From: JBCCBI01 sp039034155
GTDB lineage: Bacteria > Deinococcota > Deinococci > Deinococcales > Trueperaceae
Direction: 5' to 3'
DNA length: 34,396 nucleotides
NCBI GenBank assembly: GCA_039034155.1
Contig: JBCCBI010000003.1
Span: 1-34,396 of the forward strand
The first letter of the stretch is position 1; the number at the start of each line of letters is the position of its first letter. Position numbers and translations under genes: made by a program. The notes under the pieces are model-generated. The model did no database searches and was not told where the DNA came from. It worked only from the letters and a program-made list of their open reading frames with translations. Below, in pieces: positions 7,491-15,884 of the stretch.

Positions 7491-10262
7491 TTGGAACAGC
7501 CATCTATTGAGCTAATTGTTGGTCATCAACAACCCGACTTTGACGCACTGGCGTCAACGGTGTTAGCGCGCCTTCTCCATCCAAGGGCAAAAGCCGTTGT
7601 GGTTGGCAAAGCTCAGGGGGAAGTGCGCGATTTTATCCACCTTTACCGGGACGCCCTACGGCTAGACGACTCAGACAGCATCAACCTAGACGCAGTAACG
7701 AGTTTGATTATGGTCGATACCGCCGTGCCTGCGCGGTTGGGGCGCTTTGCGGTGCTGGCAGAAACCCTTCCAGTGACAGTGTACGACCATCATCCGAAAC
7801 AACCGGACGATGTGGTAGCAGTTGCAGGCGTTCACCGCAATGTTGGCGCGGCGGTAACAATACTTGTGCAGATGTTAGCGGCACAAAAAATTGCCATTCC
7901 GCCGGAGCTAGCAACGTTGGGGCTACTCGGCATTCACACCGACACAGGGCATTTGTGTTACCCGCAAACCCATGCGGACGACCACCGGGCAGCAGCGTAT
8001 TTATTGGCCTGTGGTGCCAGCCTCGAGACCGTTCAACAGTTCAGCCAAGACAGTTATAGCTTAGAAAAACGCGCCTTGTTTGTGGAGTTAATAGCCTCTG
8101 CCAAAGTTAGTCATTTACCTGTGGGAGACGTGGTCATCGCCACAGCACAGCGGGACGATTACATTGCCGACATTGCACCTTTAGCGAACGAGTTACTCAC
8201 CTTGCACGATGCGGAAGCGGCGCTGGTGATTATCCGTATGGCGGGCAAAACGCTCATTGTGGCAAGGGCAACCAGCAGCGTGGATGTTGGCAGCATATTA
8301 CAAACTCACTTTGGGGGTGGCGGGCACGCGGGCGCAGCGTTTGCAAGTACAGAACGTGCTGTTGATGATGTCACTGCAACTCTACTCGACGCTCTTGCTG
8401 CTCGAGTACCAGCAGGACGCCTCGCCAAAGACATCATGAGTATGCCTGTTAAAACAATCGCTCAGGATGCAACCGTGCGGGAAGCTGGCGGGCTTTTAGA
8501 GCGCTACGGTCACAACGGCTTGCCTGTGTTGGCAAGTGGGCAGTTAGTGGGAATGATCTCGAGCCGCGACATTGCCAGGGCCCTCCGCCACGACCTCGGC
8601 CATGCTCCCGTGAGTAGCATCATGATACGTGAGGTGATCACTGCCTCAGAGACAACATCTATAGACGACCTCGAGGACCTCATCATGGAACACAACATCG
8701 GCCGAGTGCCGATTGTGCATACTTATGAGAACAAACCTACTGACCTGGTTGGGATTGTGACGCGCAGTGACCTCATTGCCCAAATGCATGATCAACACCT
8801 AAGCCAGCGCGTCCACCTACCTCAAACAACGAAGTCTTCTGAGGTCGCCTCAAGTGGAGATAGGGCAGCCTTAGCCGAGACGGTTTTAAGCCGCTTGCCA
8901 GGCGGGCTTATGAACGTCATTGATGGCGCTGTAACTACCGTAAGTTCCTTAATGCATCAATCTGAGGCGCATCAACCTGACACGACAGCCCTGTATTTGG
9001 TTGGGGGAACCGTGCGAGACGCGCTGCTAGCACGTAGTAGTGATGATTTAGACTTTGTGCTCGAGCACGGCGATGTACCCGTCTTCACCCAAGCCTTAGC
9101 GAAGGTACTACGAGGAGATGTCTCCTGCCACGACACCTTTGGCACCTGCACCATCCGTCTCAGTAACGGCCTCATGGTTGATGTTGCCAGCGCTAGAGAC
9201 GAGTACTATCTGCACCCCGGCGCACTGCCAAGTATCATCACCAGCAACCTACCCCGCGACCTTGCCCGGCGGGATTTTACGGTGAATACCCTGGCGTTGC
9301 GGTTATTCCCTGAACCACGCATCATTATTGACCGCCACGCTGCCCTCAAAGATTTGGACGCGAAAGTCTTACGCACGTTACACCCACTTTCGTTTGTTGA
9401 AGATCCTACCCGAATTGTACGGGCGGCCCGCTTAGCAGCCCGGTTGGGCTTCCGAGTCAGTGCGGCAACGCGCGAACAAATGCAACATGCGCTATCTGCA
9501 GATGTACTCGCCCAAGTAAGTGATGCCCGGCGGATGCATGAACTTCATTTGGTCTGTGCTGAGCGGCAAGTTTTGCCTGTACTAGACGTACTTATTAAGG
9601 TGGATGCGCTTAACGCTATGTACAACATCACGCTAACTGACGACCTGCGTGAAATCATCCGGCAGTTGGATATTGCCCATTTACAAGGTGATGATTGGCT
9701 CCTCAACACACAACCTGCTGATGCCAATATTGCCAAACCACTTGCTGATGCTTCTGCTACTAAGACTGATGCAGTAGATAGCTCTGTGACGGCTGACGCG
9801 GTCACTGCCGAGAATCTTGACGCAAGCTTCACTGAAAGTTATTTGCTGACGCTTATGTTGGGGCAAGGGGAAGTTACGGCTGAGAGGTGGACGAAGAAGC
9901 GGCTCGAGCACCAAAAGCATCTCATGACCGCACTTAATCACCCTAGCTTTGACGATGACAGCTACCACGCGCTTTCTGCCGCAGCTCGGCGCGTTTTGAT
10001 CGCAGCCCGCCCAGACTGGGAGAGCCAAGCCCGCAGCGCTCAGCATGTGCCGCCACGCCGAAAGTTACGCGGGCGTGACGTGTTAGAGTTGGGGCTTGAA
10101 CGCGGTCCCGCAGTTGGTGAAATCCTCGCGGCTGTAGATGCAGCCCGACGGCGTGGGGACGTCACAACTTATGAAGATGAATACAATCTAGCCAAAAAGC
10201 TAGTGATGGTGCGCACAAACACTCAACAGCCTCAGCAATCTGGGGAAACAGCATCAACTTAA
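7491..10262 (+). CDS. DHH phosphoesterase - CBS pair - tRNA nucleotidyltransferase (CCA/A-adding) fusion
   Basis: 923 residues in three blocks. Residues 1-300 are a DHH/DHHA1 phosphoesterase module: DFDAL near 17-21, DTAVPARLGR, the eponymous DHH in VYDHHP (about 97-102), THTDTGHL, and GGGGHAG near 274. Residues 310-433 are two CBS domains (SRDIARAL and TRSDLIAQM endings), a likely adenosyl-ligand sensor. Residues about 500-760 are a class II poly(A) polymerase/CCA-adding head: VGGTVRDALL, the catalytic carboxylate pair in DDLDFV, RRDFTVNTLALRL, and RIVRAARLAARLGF. The C-terminus ends in a GRDVLELGLERGP helix pair. Fusions of this layout are known in Aquifex, Thermotoga, Deinococcus and others, where separate CC- and A-adding enzymes can occur; which nucleotides this one adds cannot be seen. 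No HD domain is present. TTG start, probably leaderless. Confidence 0.9.
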   Translation: MEQPSIELIVGHQQPDFDALASTVLARLLHPRAKAVVVGKAQGEVRDFIHLYRDALRLDDSDSINLDAVTSLIMVDTAVPARLGRFAVLAETLPVTVYDHHPKQPDDVVAVAGVHRNVGAAVTILVQMLAAQKIAIPPELATLGLLGIHTDTGHLCYPQTHADDHRAAAYLLACGASLETVQQFSQDSYSLEKRALFVELIASAKVSHLPVGDVVIATAQRDDYIADIAPLANELLTLHDAEAALVIIRMAGKTLIVARATSSVDVGSILQTHFGGGGHAGAAFASTERAVDDVTATLLDALAARVPAGRLAKDIMSMPVKTIAQDATVREAGGLLERYGHNGLPVLASGQLVGMISSRDIARALRHDLGHAPVSSIMIREVITASETTSIDDLEDLIMEHNIGRVPIVHTYENKPTDLVGIVTRSDLIAQMHDQHLSQRVHLPQTTKSSEVASSGDRAALAETVLSRLPGGLMNVIDGAVTTVSSLMHQSEAHQPDTTALYLVGGTVRDALLARSSDDLDFVLEHGDVPVFTQALAKVLRGDVSCHDTFGTCTIRLSNGLMVDVASARDEYYLHPGALPSIITSNLPRDLARRDFTVNTLALRLFPEPRIIIDRHAALKDLDAKVLRTLHPLSFVEDPTRIVRAARLAARLGFRVSAATREQMQHALSADVLAQVSDARRMHELHLVCAERQVLPVLDVLIKVDALNAMYNITLTDDLREIIRQLDIAHLQGDDWLLNTQPADANIAKPLADASATKTDAVDSSVTADAVTAENLDASFTESYLLTLMLGQGEVTAERWTKKRLEHQKHLMTALNHPSFDDDSYHALSAAARRVLIAARPDWESQARSAQHVPPRRKLRGRDVLELGLERGPAVGEILAAVDAARRRGDVTTYEDEYNLAKKLVMVRTNTQQPQQSGETAST

Positions 10263-10304
10263 ACTTGTGCTTAGCTTTGACCCGCGCGCCAGAGGAGAAC
10301 ATGC

Positions 10305-10952
10305 ATGATTCTTGATTATCTACAAGGAAGGTACAGCCCTAGCGATGTCGTTATCGTGGCCATCATTATGGTCTTTGCACTCATGTTTCACAACGTAGTG
10401 CAAGCGTGGGTAGCAGCTAAGTTTGGCGATGCCAGCCCCAAGTTTTCAGGCTATTTAAACTTTGACCCGCCCCAACACTTAGAACCCATGGGTGTTATTT
10501 TGCTGTTTGTCTTGGGCTTTGGCTGGCCCAAACAGGTTCCAGTAAATAGCCGCAACTACCCGGGTAGGGGCCGTAAAGAGGCTATCGTCTGGTACAGCGG
10601 TCCAGCTGCATATTTGGCAGTTGCGTTTGTCTGTGTGCTTTTAGCAACTATTATCAGCGGTTTTAACAGCCCGCAACTCGCCCGCTCGTTTTTGCTGGCA
10701 GCGTCCGTTGCCACTATTCATGCCGTCATCAACTTGTTTCCGGTTTATCCATTAGATGGTGCCAAAGCAGCCATCGCGTGGGGCAATGCCGATGTGCGGC
10801 GCTTGGTGCGGCAAGTTGCATCTTACGGGTTCATTGGTTTTATTGTGATTTTTATGCTACTTAGCTACACAGGTATCATCGGTGCATTACAAGGGTTTTT
10901 CTTAAATTTGTTTTTCCAAATTGCTCGCTTTTTAGTAGGCGGGTTTAGTTAG
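10305..10952 (+). CDS. site-2 protease (M50)-like membrane protein lacking the HExxH motif
   Basis: 215 residues with about five membrane segments and the overall pattern of the rhomboid-independent site-2 protease family: the FGDASPKFSGYLNFDPPQHL region, GFGWPKQVPVN, and the third-helix motif NLFPVYPLDG (143-152) with its aspartate. The zinc motif is broken: where HExxH is expected it has H29-N30-V31-V32-Q33, so both the catalytic glutamate and the second histidine are missing. It should be unable to bind zinc normally or cleave peptides. It lies 3 nt before an intact paralogue, suggesting a regulatory or substrate-holding partner. Start at ATG with AGAGGAGAA upstream. The preceding fusion gene ends 42 nt upstream. 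Confidence 0.85.
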   Translation: MILDYLQGRYSPSDVVIVAIIMVFALMFHNVVQAWVAAKFGDASPKFSGYLNFDPPQHLEPMGVILLFVLGFGWPKQVPVNSRNYPGRGRKEAIVWYSGPAAYLAVAFVCVLLATIISGFNSPQLARSFLLAASVATIHAVINLFPVYPLDGAKAAIAWGNADVRRLVRQVASYGFIGFIVIFMLLSYTGIIGALQGFFLNLFFQIARFLVGGFS

Positions 10953-10955
10953 CGC

Positions 10956-11633
10956 GTGCTTGACCTACTGCGCAGCTCACCATTCAGTTTTGCATTACTT
11001 GCAGTAGTGTTGCTTCTGAGCCTAGCCTTTCACGAGCTTGCCCACGCATTTGCAGCTGACCGCATGGGAGATACCACAGCCCGCAACCGTGGTCGTCTTA
11101 CGCTCGACCCACTTAAACACCTTGATCCGCTAGGAACCCTACTTATTTTTGTGGCAGGCTTTGGCTGGGCACGCCCAGTACCCATTCGCCCTAGCAACTT
11201 TCGGAACTTGCGTTGGGGCATGTTTGTGGTGTCCATAGCTGGTGTGCTGGTCAATATTGCCATTGCGCTCATAGCACTAGCGAGTTTAGCTGCGTTGGGT
11301 GTACGGCAAGATGCTTTTGGGATTGCAGTCCTACCTGGTTCACAAGCGGCGACTCTAAGTCAAAGTAATACAGGCGTGGGGTTGCTGACGGCGTTGCTTA
11401 CAGCTGCACGCATTAATATTGTATTGACTGTATTTAACTTGCTACCCATCCCACCTCTAGACGGTTCAAAAGCGTTAGCAGCATGGCTACCAGAAACTTG
11501 GCAGCGGCAATTTTGGAAGCTCGAGCGCTACGGCATGCTCATAGTCATCGTGGTGATGGTTGGTTTTCGGGACCAAGTTTCACAGCTCATCAACTGGGTC
11601 ATGACCGGCATGATGCAACTTATCTTGGCGTAA
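10956..11633 (+). CDS. site-2 protease family (M50) intramembrane zinc metalloprotease
   Basis: 225 residues with about five to six membrane segments. The zinc motif HELAH (26-30) and the third-ligand motif NLLPIPPLDG (161-170) are intact, as is the LDPLKHLDPLGTLL region typical of the short bacterial site-2 proteases. Enzymes of this type cut membrane-embedded substrates such as anti-sigma factors; no such substrate is encoded nearby. The GTG start is 3 nt after the stop of the inactive paralogue, so translation is surely coupled. No PDZ domain is present. Substrate unknown. Confidence 0.93.
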   Translation: MLDLLRSSPFSFALLAVVLLLSLAFHELAHAFAADRMGDTTARNRGRLTLDPLKHLDPLGTLLIFVAGFGWARPVPIRPSNFRNLRWGMFVVSIAGVLVNIAIALIALASLAALGVRQDAFGIAVLPGSQAATLSQSNTGVGLLTALLTAARINIVLTVFNLLPIPPLDGSKALAAWLPETWQRQFWKLERYGMLIVIVVMVGFRDQVSQLINWVMTGMMQLILA

Positions 11634-11663
11634 TGCGATCATTGAATATGGTCGTGGCTTAAC

Positions 11664-13409
11664 GTGCCGTCAGCATCAACTCAAAAAGCACTTGGCGCGT
11701 TTTATACCGACGCACACATAGCTAGGTTTTTGGTTAACTGGGCAGTACGAACACCCAAAGATGTAGTACTTGACCCAAGTTTTGGCGGCGGTATTTTTTT
11801 AGAAGCAGCAGCTCATCATCTCAACCAACTGGGTGGCGACGTCAGCACCGTTCATGGGGTTGAGGTTGACCCGAATGTCTACCAAACAATCTCTGACCAA
11901 CTAATACGTCAACATCACATACCACCCAAAAACTTAATACGTGCGGATTTTTTTGCCTGTTTACAAGCTGATTTGCTGCCGATTGATGCGTTTGTAGGCA
12001 ATCCACCGTTTATTCGCTTTCAGCGGTTTACAGGTGACAGCCGCGAGCAAGCGTTAGCGCGGTGTGCTGAGCAAGGTGTGACCCTCAGCAAATTAGCCAG
12101 TTCGTGGGCGGCGTTTTTGGTTCACGGTACGTCCCTGCTCAAACCTGGTGGACGCTTAGCGATGGTGATTCCGAGCGAACTTACCCACGCGCCCTACGCA
12201 CGGCCTGTCTTGGAGTATCTACTAGGACAATTTGCTGAGGTTAGTATCCTCACGTTTGTGAAACCGCTTTTTCCCGAGTTGAGTCAAGATACCTTACTAC
12301 TTTTAGCCGACGGTAGAGGTGGCAACACAACGCAACTTGGTTGGCGTGAACTTGAGGATAGTGGTGATCTTGCGACCTTCTTAGATGAATCTCCACCCGA
12401 TGAGCCTCCGCTAGATAATCATCATTTAAAGACACATCAGAATAAGCATAAGCCTATTGCAGTTAGTCACCTCGAGACGATCCCATTACTAACAGGCGCG
12501 CGTCGTTTACGCCATCACACAATTAATCCACAGGCATTAGAACTTTACGAGCAGCTCACCAGCAGTGACTTGACATATTCTCTTGGCGACGTGGCTGAGG
12601 TTGGTATCGGTTACGTCACAGGTGCAAACACATTTTTCCATGTAGACGCACAGACGGTAGATACCTGGCAGTTACCAACATCAATCTTGAAGCCTGCTGT
12701 TTTACGTGCCAAAGCTTTACAAGGGGTGTGGTTTGGGGAAGATGATTGGCACGCGGCAGTTGACAAAAAGCTGGCAGGTTGGTTGGTGTATCTAGAGGAT
12801 GACCTCGAGCACCTCAGCAACCTCAGTGACAATGAGCTTGCCAAGGTTGCAGCTTACCTCGAGCACGGCCAGCAACAAGGCGTCGCGAGCGCCTACAAAT
12901 GTCGCATCCGCAAACACTGGTACTGCGTGCCCAATGTGCGCGTGCCAGATGGATTGTTAACCTACATGAGCGGTTTGCGCCCGCAACTTGTCAGCAATAA
13001 TGCTAGCGTAGTCTCACCTAACACCCTACATAACGTGCGCTTAAAAGCTGATGTAGAGGTTGATATGACCAGCTTAGCCGTGAGTTGGCAAACCTCGTTA
13101 ACGGCGTTAAGTGTGGAGTTGGAAGGGCACGCGTTGGGGGGTGGCATGTTGAAGCTCGAGCCCAGCGAAGCCGCTAAGGTACGCCTTGCTAAAACATCTA
13201 CAACATCTACGACGATTGATGCTGACATCATCAACGAACTTGATACCGCGTTGCGTGATAACAAGCAGCGGGATGCTCGAGCCTTAGCCGACCGCCTAAT
13301 ATTACAAACTGGTTTGGGATTATCAGCTCATGACTGTAAGCTGCTCGCTGAGGCAGCAACGTATTTATCCGAGCGGCGCTACTACCGTGGAAAACGTATC
13401 AAACACTAA
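11664..13409 (+). CDS. TaqI-like N6-adenine DNA methyltransferase, no restriction partner seen
   Basis: 581 residues. The motif order is that of gamma-class adenine methyltransferases: motif X GAFYTD (11-16), motif I VLDPSFGGGIFLEAA (35-49) for SAM, and motif IV VGNPPFIRFQ (111-120) with the catalytic NPPF. A C-terminal region with VGIGYVTGANTFF near 313-325 matches the target-recognition half of the TaqI/Eco57I type. It would methylate an adenine in a specific DNA site. The family includes M.TaqI (TCGA) and M.PaeR7I (CTCGAG); specificity cannot be derived by eye. Both flanking genes are unrelated and no endonuclease is evident, although the protein is long enough that a fused activity cannot be fully excluded. 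The gene itself holds five CTCGAG sites and has host-like composition. GTG start. Confidence 0.88.
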   Translation: MPSASTQKALGAFYTDAHIARFLVNWAVRTPKDVVLDPSFGGGIFLEAAAHHLNQLGGDVSTVHGVEVDPNVYQTISDQLIRQHHIPPKNLIRADFFACLQADLLPIDAFVGNPPFIRFQRFTGDSREQALARCAEQGVTLSKLASSWAAFLVHGTSLLKPGGRLAMVIPSELTHAPYARPVLEYLLGQFAEVSILTFVKPLFPELSQDTLLLLADGRGGNTTQLGWRELEDSGDLATFLDESPPDEPPLDNHHLKTHQNKHKPIAVSHLETIPLLTGARRLRHHTINPQALELYEQLTSSDLTYSLGDVAEVGIGYVTGANTFFHVDAQTVDTWQLPTSILKPAVLRAKALQGVWFGEDDWHAAVDKKLAGWLVYLEDDLEHLSNLSDNELAKVAAYLEHGQQQGVASAYKCRIRKHWYCVPNVRVPDGLLTYMSGLRPQLVSNNASVVSPNTLHNVRLKADVEVDMTSLAVSWQTSLTALSVELEGHALGGGMLKLEPSEAAKVRLAKTSTTSTTIDADIINELDTALRDNKQRDARALADRLILQTGLGLSAHDCKLLAEAATYLSERRYYRGKRIKH

Positions 13410-13551
13410 TGTAGACGCTATCAATCAACCATCAGTGTTAGCACTCCCGCGCTACTAAAATCTCCCCTTCCCCCTCTCACCCCTTCTCTCTTTCTGAACA
13501 CATCAATCAATATCAGCCAGCCATAACAGCACCCTGACCGCTCTTCACTGC
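13410..13551. other. short intergenic region between convergent genes
   Basis: 142 nt with a C/T-rich tract (around 13460-13495) and no strong hairpin with a T-run. I see nothing else in it. Confidence 0.5.
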
Positions 13552-13869
13552 CTAACGCGACACCCAATGCACCAGACCGTAAAGTACAACAACCGCAATC
13601 CCGCGTAATACGTGGTTGATGATGGTGACGTGACCTCGCACGATCATGGCATTAAAAAGTGACGTGAGCCACGCAAACATAAGCCCTAGGAGCGCCAAGA
13701 TACGTGCGTAGGGAATAGCAGAAATAAGCGCGGCAGCAGCTACTGCCAAGATGCACGCAGCCAGCATAAACAAACCCGCAACCCACGGTTTGCGGCGAAT
13801 GACCATCCACGCGCCAAACACATTGATTAAGCTAAACCCAAAGATAAGCACGGCAATGGCGATGTGCAC
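13552..13869 (-). CDS. four-TM hypothetical membrane protein
   Basis: About 106 residues if started at the GTG at 13869. The frame stays open upstream to a TTG at 14001, but those extra residues are polar, lack similarity to anything and overlap the start of the divergent DM13 gene, so I exclude them. Four hydrophobic segments are clear (IAIAVLIFGFSLINVFGAW; AGLFMLAACILAVAAAALI; ILALLGLMFAWLTSLFNAMI; GIAVVVLYGLVHWV). No family recognised and no SD seen. It sits divergently beside the DM13 gene. Confidence 0.55.
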   Translation of the reverse strand: MHIAIAVLIFGFSLINVFGAWMVIRRKPWVAGLFMLAACILAVAAAALISAIPYARILALLGLMFAWLTSLFNAMIVRGHVTIINHVLRGIAVVVLYGLVHWVSR

Positions 13870-14060
13870 AATTGTGAGTCTAACACGGGCATATGAGCAA
13901 TTGAGCAGCCGCTGAGGAGGTGTTGTGTCTCGAGGTTTACGGCAATCACGAGCGGCATCGTCTTCTATTGGTAAGGGATGTTTGCAGGCTAGCTGCTGCA
14001 AATATTCTTTTGCCTGATGTATTTAATTCACGCGTGACATTTAACCTTGGAGGATGTGCC

Positions 14061-14744
14061 GTGCAAAAAAGGTGGTTGTGGATACTTGGAGTGTTAATTG
14101 TAGTTGGTGCGCCCGTAGCGTGGTGGCTAGGATCGCCATTACTTTTAGACAATACCGTTGATGAGGCTTTTCCATTTGACCTACCGACCATGGCTGAGGC
14201 TGCTGATATGAGTCAAGGTGAGCTCGAGCAAACCCTTAATAACGCCGTCAGCCAAGTGTCGCAAGCAGGTGCCATGGATGACATGGCGGCAGAAAGCCAA
14301 GCCGCCTTAGAAGAACGCATGATGATGTTGGCAACTGGTCTAGCAGACACACCTATGGACGAACCCCTAGACGACATGATGGCCTCAACAAGTGAGACTC
14401 AAGCAAGTGAACCTCAAGAGGTTGCGCGGGGCAGCTTTATGGACGCGGACAACTTCCACCGAGGTGAAGGCACGGCGTTAGTTTTTGCCCAAGGTGAGCA
14501 GCAAGTTTTACGGTTTGAAGACTTTCGTGTCACCAATGGCCCAGACTTACATGTGCTGTTAGTTGAAAACATTGACGGGCGAAGTCATGATGAACTAGGT
14601 AACACCCTTGATTTGGGTCAACTCAAAGGTAATGTAGGAAGTCAAAACTATGTGATTCCCGAAGGCACAGATTTAAGCCAGTACACTGGCGTGATGATCT
14701 ACTGCGTGCCTTTTAGCGTAACCTTTGCCACCGCAGAATTTTAA
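14061..14744 (+). CDS. exported DM13-domain protein
   Basis: 227 residues starting at GTG 14061, chosen because GGAGG lies 7 nt upstream and the sequence opens with a typical signal/anchor helix (VQKRWLWILGVLIVVGAPVA); the longer frame to 13920 is unlikely. A methionine-, acid- and alanine-rich linker follows (about 35-115). The last 110 residues form a DM13 domain: GSFMDADNFHRGEGTALVF, FRVTNGPDLHVLL and the terminal IYCVPFSVTFATAEF with the domain's conserved cysteine. DM13 domains are proposed to act in extracytoplasmic electron transfer or hydroxylation; the function here is open. The linker is unusually rich in Met and Asp/Glu, a possible metal-binding feature. Confidence 0.8.
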   Translation: MQKRWLWILGVLIVVGAPVAWWLGSPLLLDNTVDEAFPFDLPTMAEAADMSQGELEQTLNNAVSQVSQAGAMDDMAAESQAALEERMMMLATGLADTPMDEPLDDMMASTSETQASEPQEVARGSFMDADNFHRGEGTALVFAQGEQQVLRFEDFRVTNGPDLHVLLVENIDGRSHDELGNTLDLGQLKGNVGSQNYVIPEGTDLSQYTGVMIYCVPFSVTFATAEF

Positions 14745-14902
14745 CCACATCAAGCCTTATGATGAATAGGCTTAGCCTAATTTGATGGCAACTTCAACAC
14801 TAACACCTAGCCAATCATCATCAAGCTGTGAATCAAGCTGTGAACCTCTTTCTTTCTCTACTAAATTGATCTGCTGATGTCTGTTCACCAGGAGGAACGT
14901 CC
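14745..14902. other. intergenic region with hairpin and tandem 12-mer
   Basis: Behind the DM13 stop, AAGCCT (14752-14757) can pair with AGGCTT (14768-14773), and TAGGCT-T-AGCCTA (14767-14779) forms an overlapping palindrome. A perfect head-to-tail copy of TCAAGCTGTGAA occupies 14821-14832 and 14833-14844, 58 nt before the next start codon, a possible operator. Confidence 0.45.
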
Positions 14903-15637
14903 ATGACCCATCATCTACCCAAAGGTTCGGAGCGCCGCGAGTTTACGGGGCTGCGCGCTTTGTTTCTCAACTGCACCCTCAAGCGTTCCCCCCAGCAGTC
15001 TCACACCGACGGGCTCATGCAGATGTCTAAGGGCATTATGGAACAACACGGCGTAAGCGTCACCATGTTGCGCCCGGTCGATCACGACATTGCGAGTGGC
15101 GTCTATCACGATATGACCGAACAAGGCTGGGAACGTGATGACTGGCCTGGCATCTACGAGCAAGTACAAGCGGCAGATATTCTGGTATTAGGCACACCCA
15201 TCTGGCTCGGCGAAAAGTCATCTATTTGTACCCAAGTGATTGAGCGCTTGTATGCGACTTCGGGTGAACTTAACGCGCACGGGCAATACGCTTATTACGG
15301 CAAGGTGGGCGGTTGTTTGGTTACAGGTAACGAAGACGGCATCAAACACTGTGCCATGAATATTCTTTATTCGTTACAGCACCTTGGTTACACCATTCCG
15401 CCCCAAGCAGATGCGGGTTGGATTGGTGAGGCTGGTCCGGGCCCGTCCTATTTAGATGAAGGCTCAGGTGGTCCCCAAAATGACTTCACCAACCGCAATA
15501 CCACCTTTATGACCTGGAACTTGATGCATTTTGGCTGGTTACTTAAAGAGTTGGGCGGCGTACCTGCTTACGGCAATCAAAAAGCAGCTTGGGAAGCAGG
15601 CACGCGTTTTGATAACCCCAATCCGGAATATCGTTAG
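14903..15637 (+). CDS. flavodoxin-fold NAD(P)H-dependent FMN reductase-like protein
   Basis: 244 residues with a flavodoxin-like Rossmann core: LRALFLNCTLKRSP near 17-30 (phosphate-binding loop after the first strand), ILVLGTPIWLGEKSS (about 93-107) at the flavin isoalloxazine loop, and GGCLVTGNEDGIKHC (about 135-149). These match the NADPH-dependent FMN reductase/flavodoxin_2-type proteins that reduce quinones, iron or azo substrates in the cytoplasm. Strong SD AGGAGG 8 nt before the ATG. Transcribed alone; a redox enzyme (15885) and a DM13 protein flank it. Confidence 0.87.
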   Translation: MTHHLPKGSERREFTGLRALFLNCTLKRSPQQSHTDGLMQMSKGIMEQHGVSVTMLRPVDHDIASGVYHDMTEQGWERDDWPGIYEQVQAADILVLGTPIWLGEKSSICTQVIERLYATSGELNAHGQYAYYGKVGGCLVTGNEDGIKHCAMNILYSLQHLGYTIPPQADAGWIGEAGPGPSYLDEGSGGPQNDFTNRNTTFMTWNLMHFGWLLKELGGVPAYGNQKAAWEAGTRFDNPNPEYR

Positions 15638-15884
15638 GTTATGGGCGTAAGAATCGTATCCGATATAGACTTAAACATGACGTGGTGCTCGAGGCTGATG
15701 TGGTCATGTTAGACACAGCTCCAATAACAATCAAGATATTAAGCACAGGTAATGTGTCGCTGCCTTATCTAGTGGTGATGCGTACATCAGCTCTCAGTTC
15801 ATCACCTAATTTAGTAAACGTTGTTGATGTAGCCAAAAGTTACATCCGGGTAAGACAAGCCAACTGTCAACAGGAGATAAACGT
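15638..15884. other. intergenic region upstream of the NDH-2 gene
   Basis: 247 nt with one CTCGAG (15688-15693) and an open but featureless 68-codon frame that I do not accept as a gene. No clear promoter is visible; an SD, AGGAGA, stands before the next ATG. Confidence 0.4.

Noticed and set aside
13870..14001. N-terminal extension of the four-TM protein up to a TTG
   Set aside because: Polar, Cys/Pro/Arg-rich and overlapping the divergent DM13 gene leader; no SD.
13920..14060. N-terminal extension of the DM13 protein
   Set aside because: The GTG at 14061 has a well-placed GGAGG and is followed by a proper signal segment; the extension has no such support.
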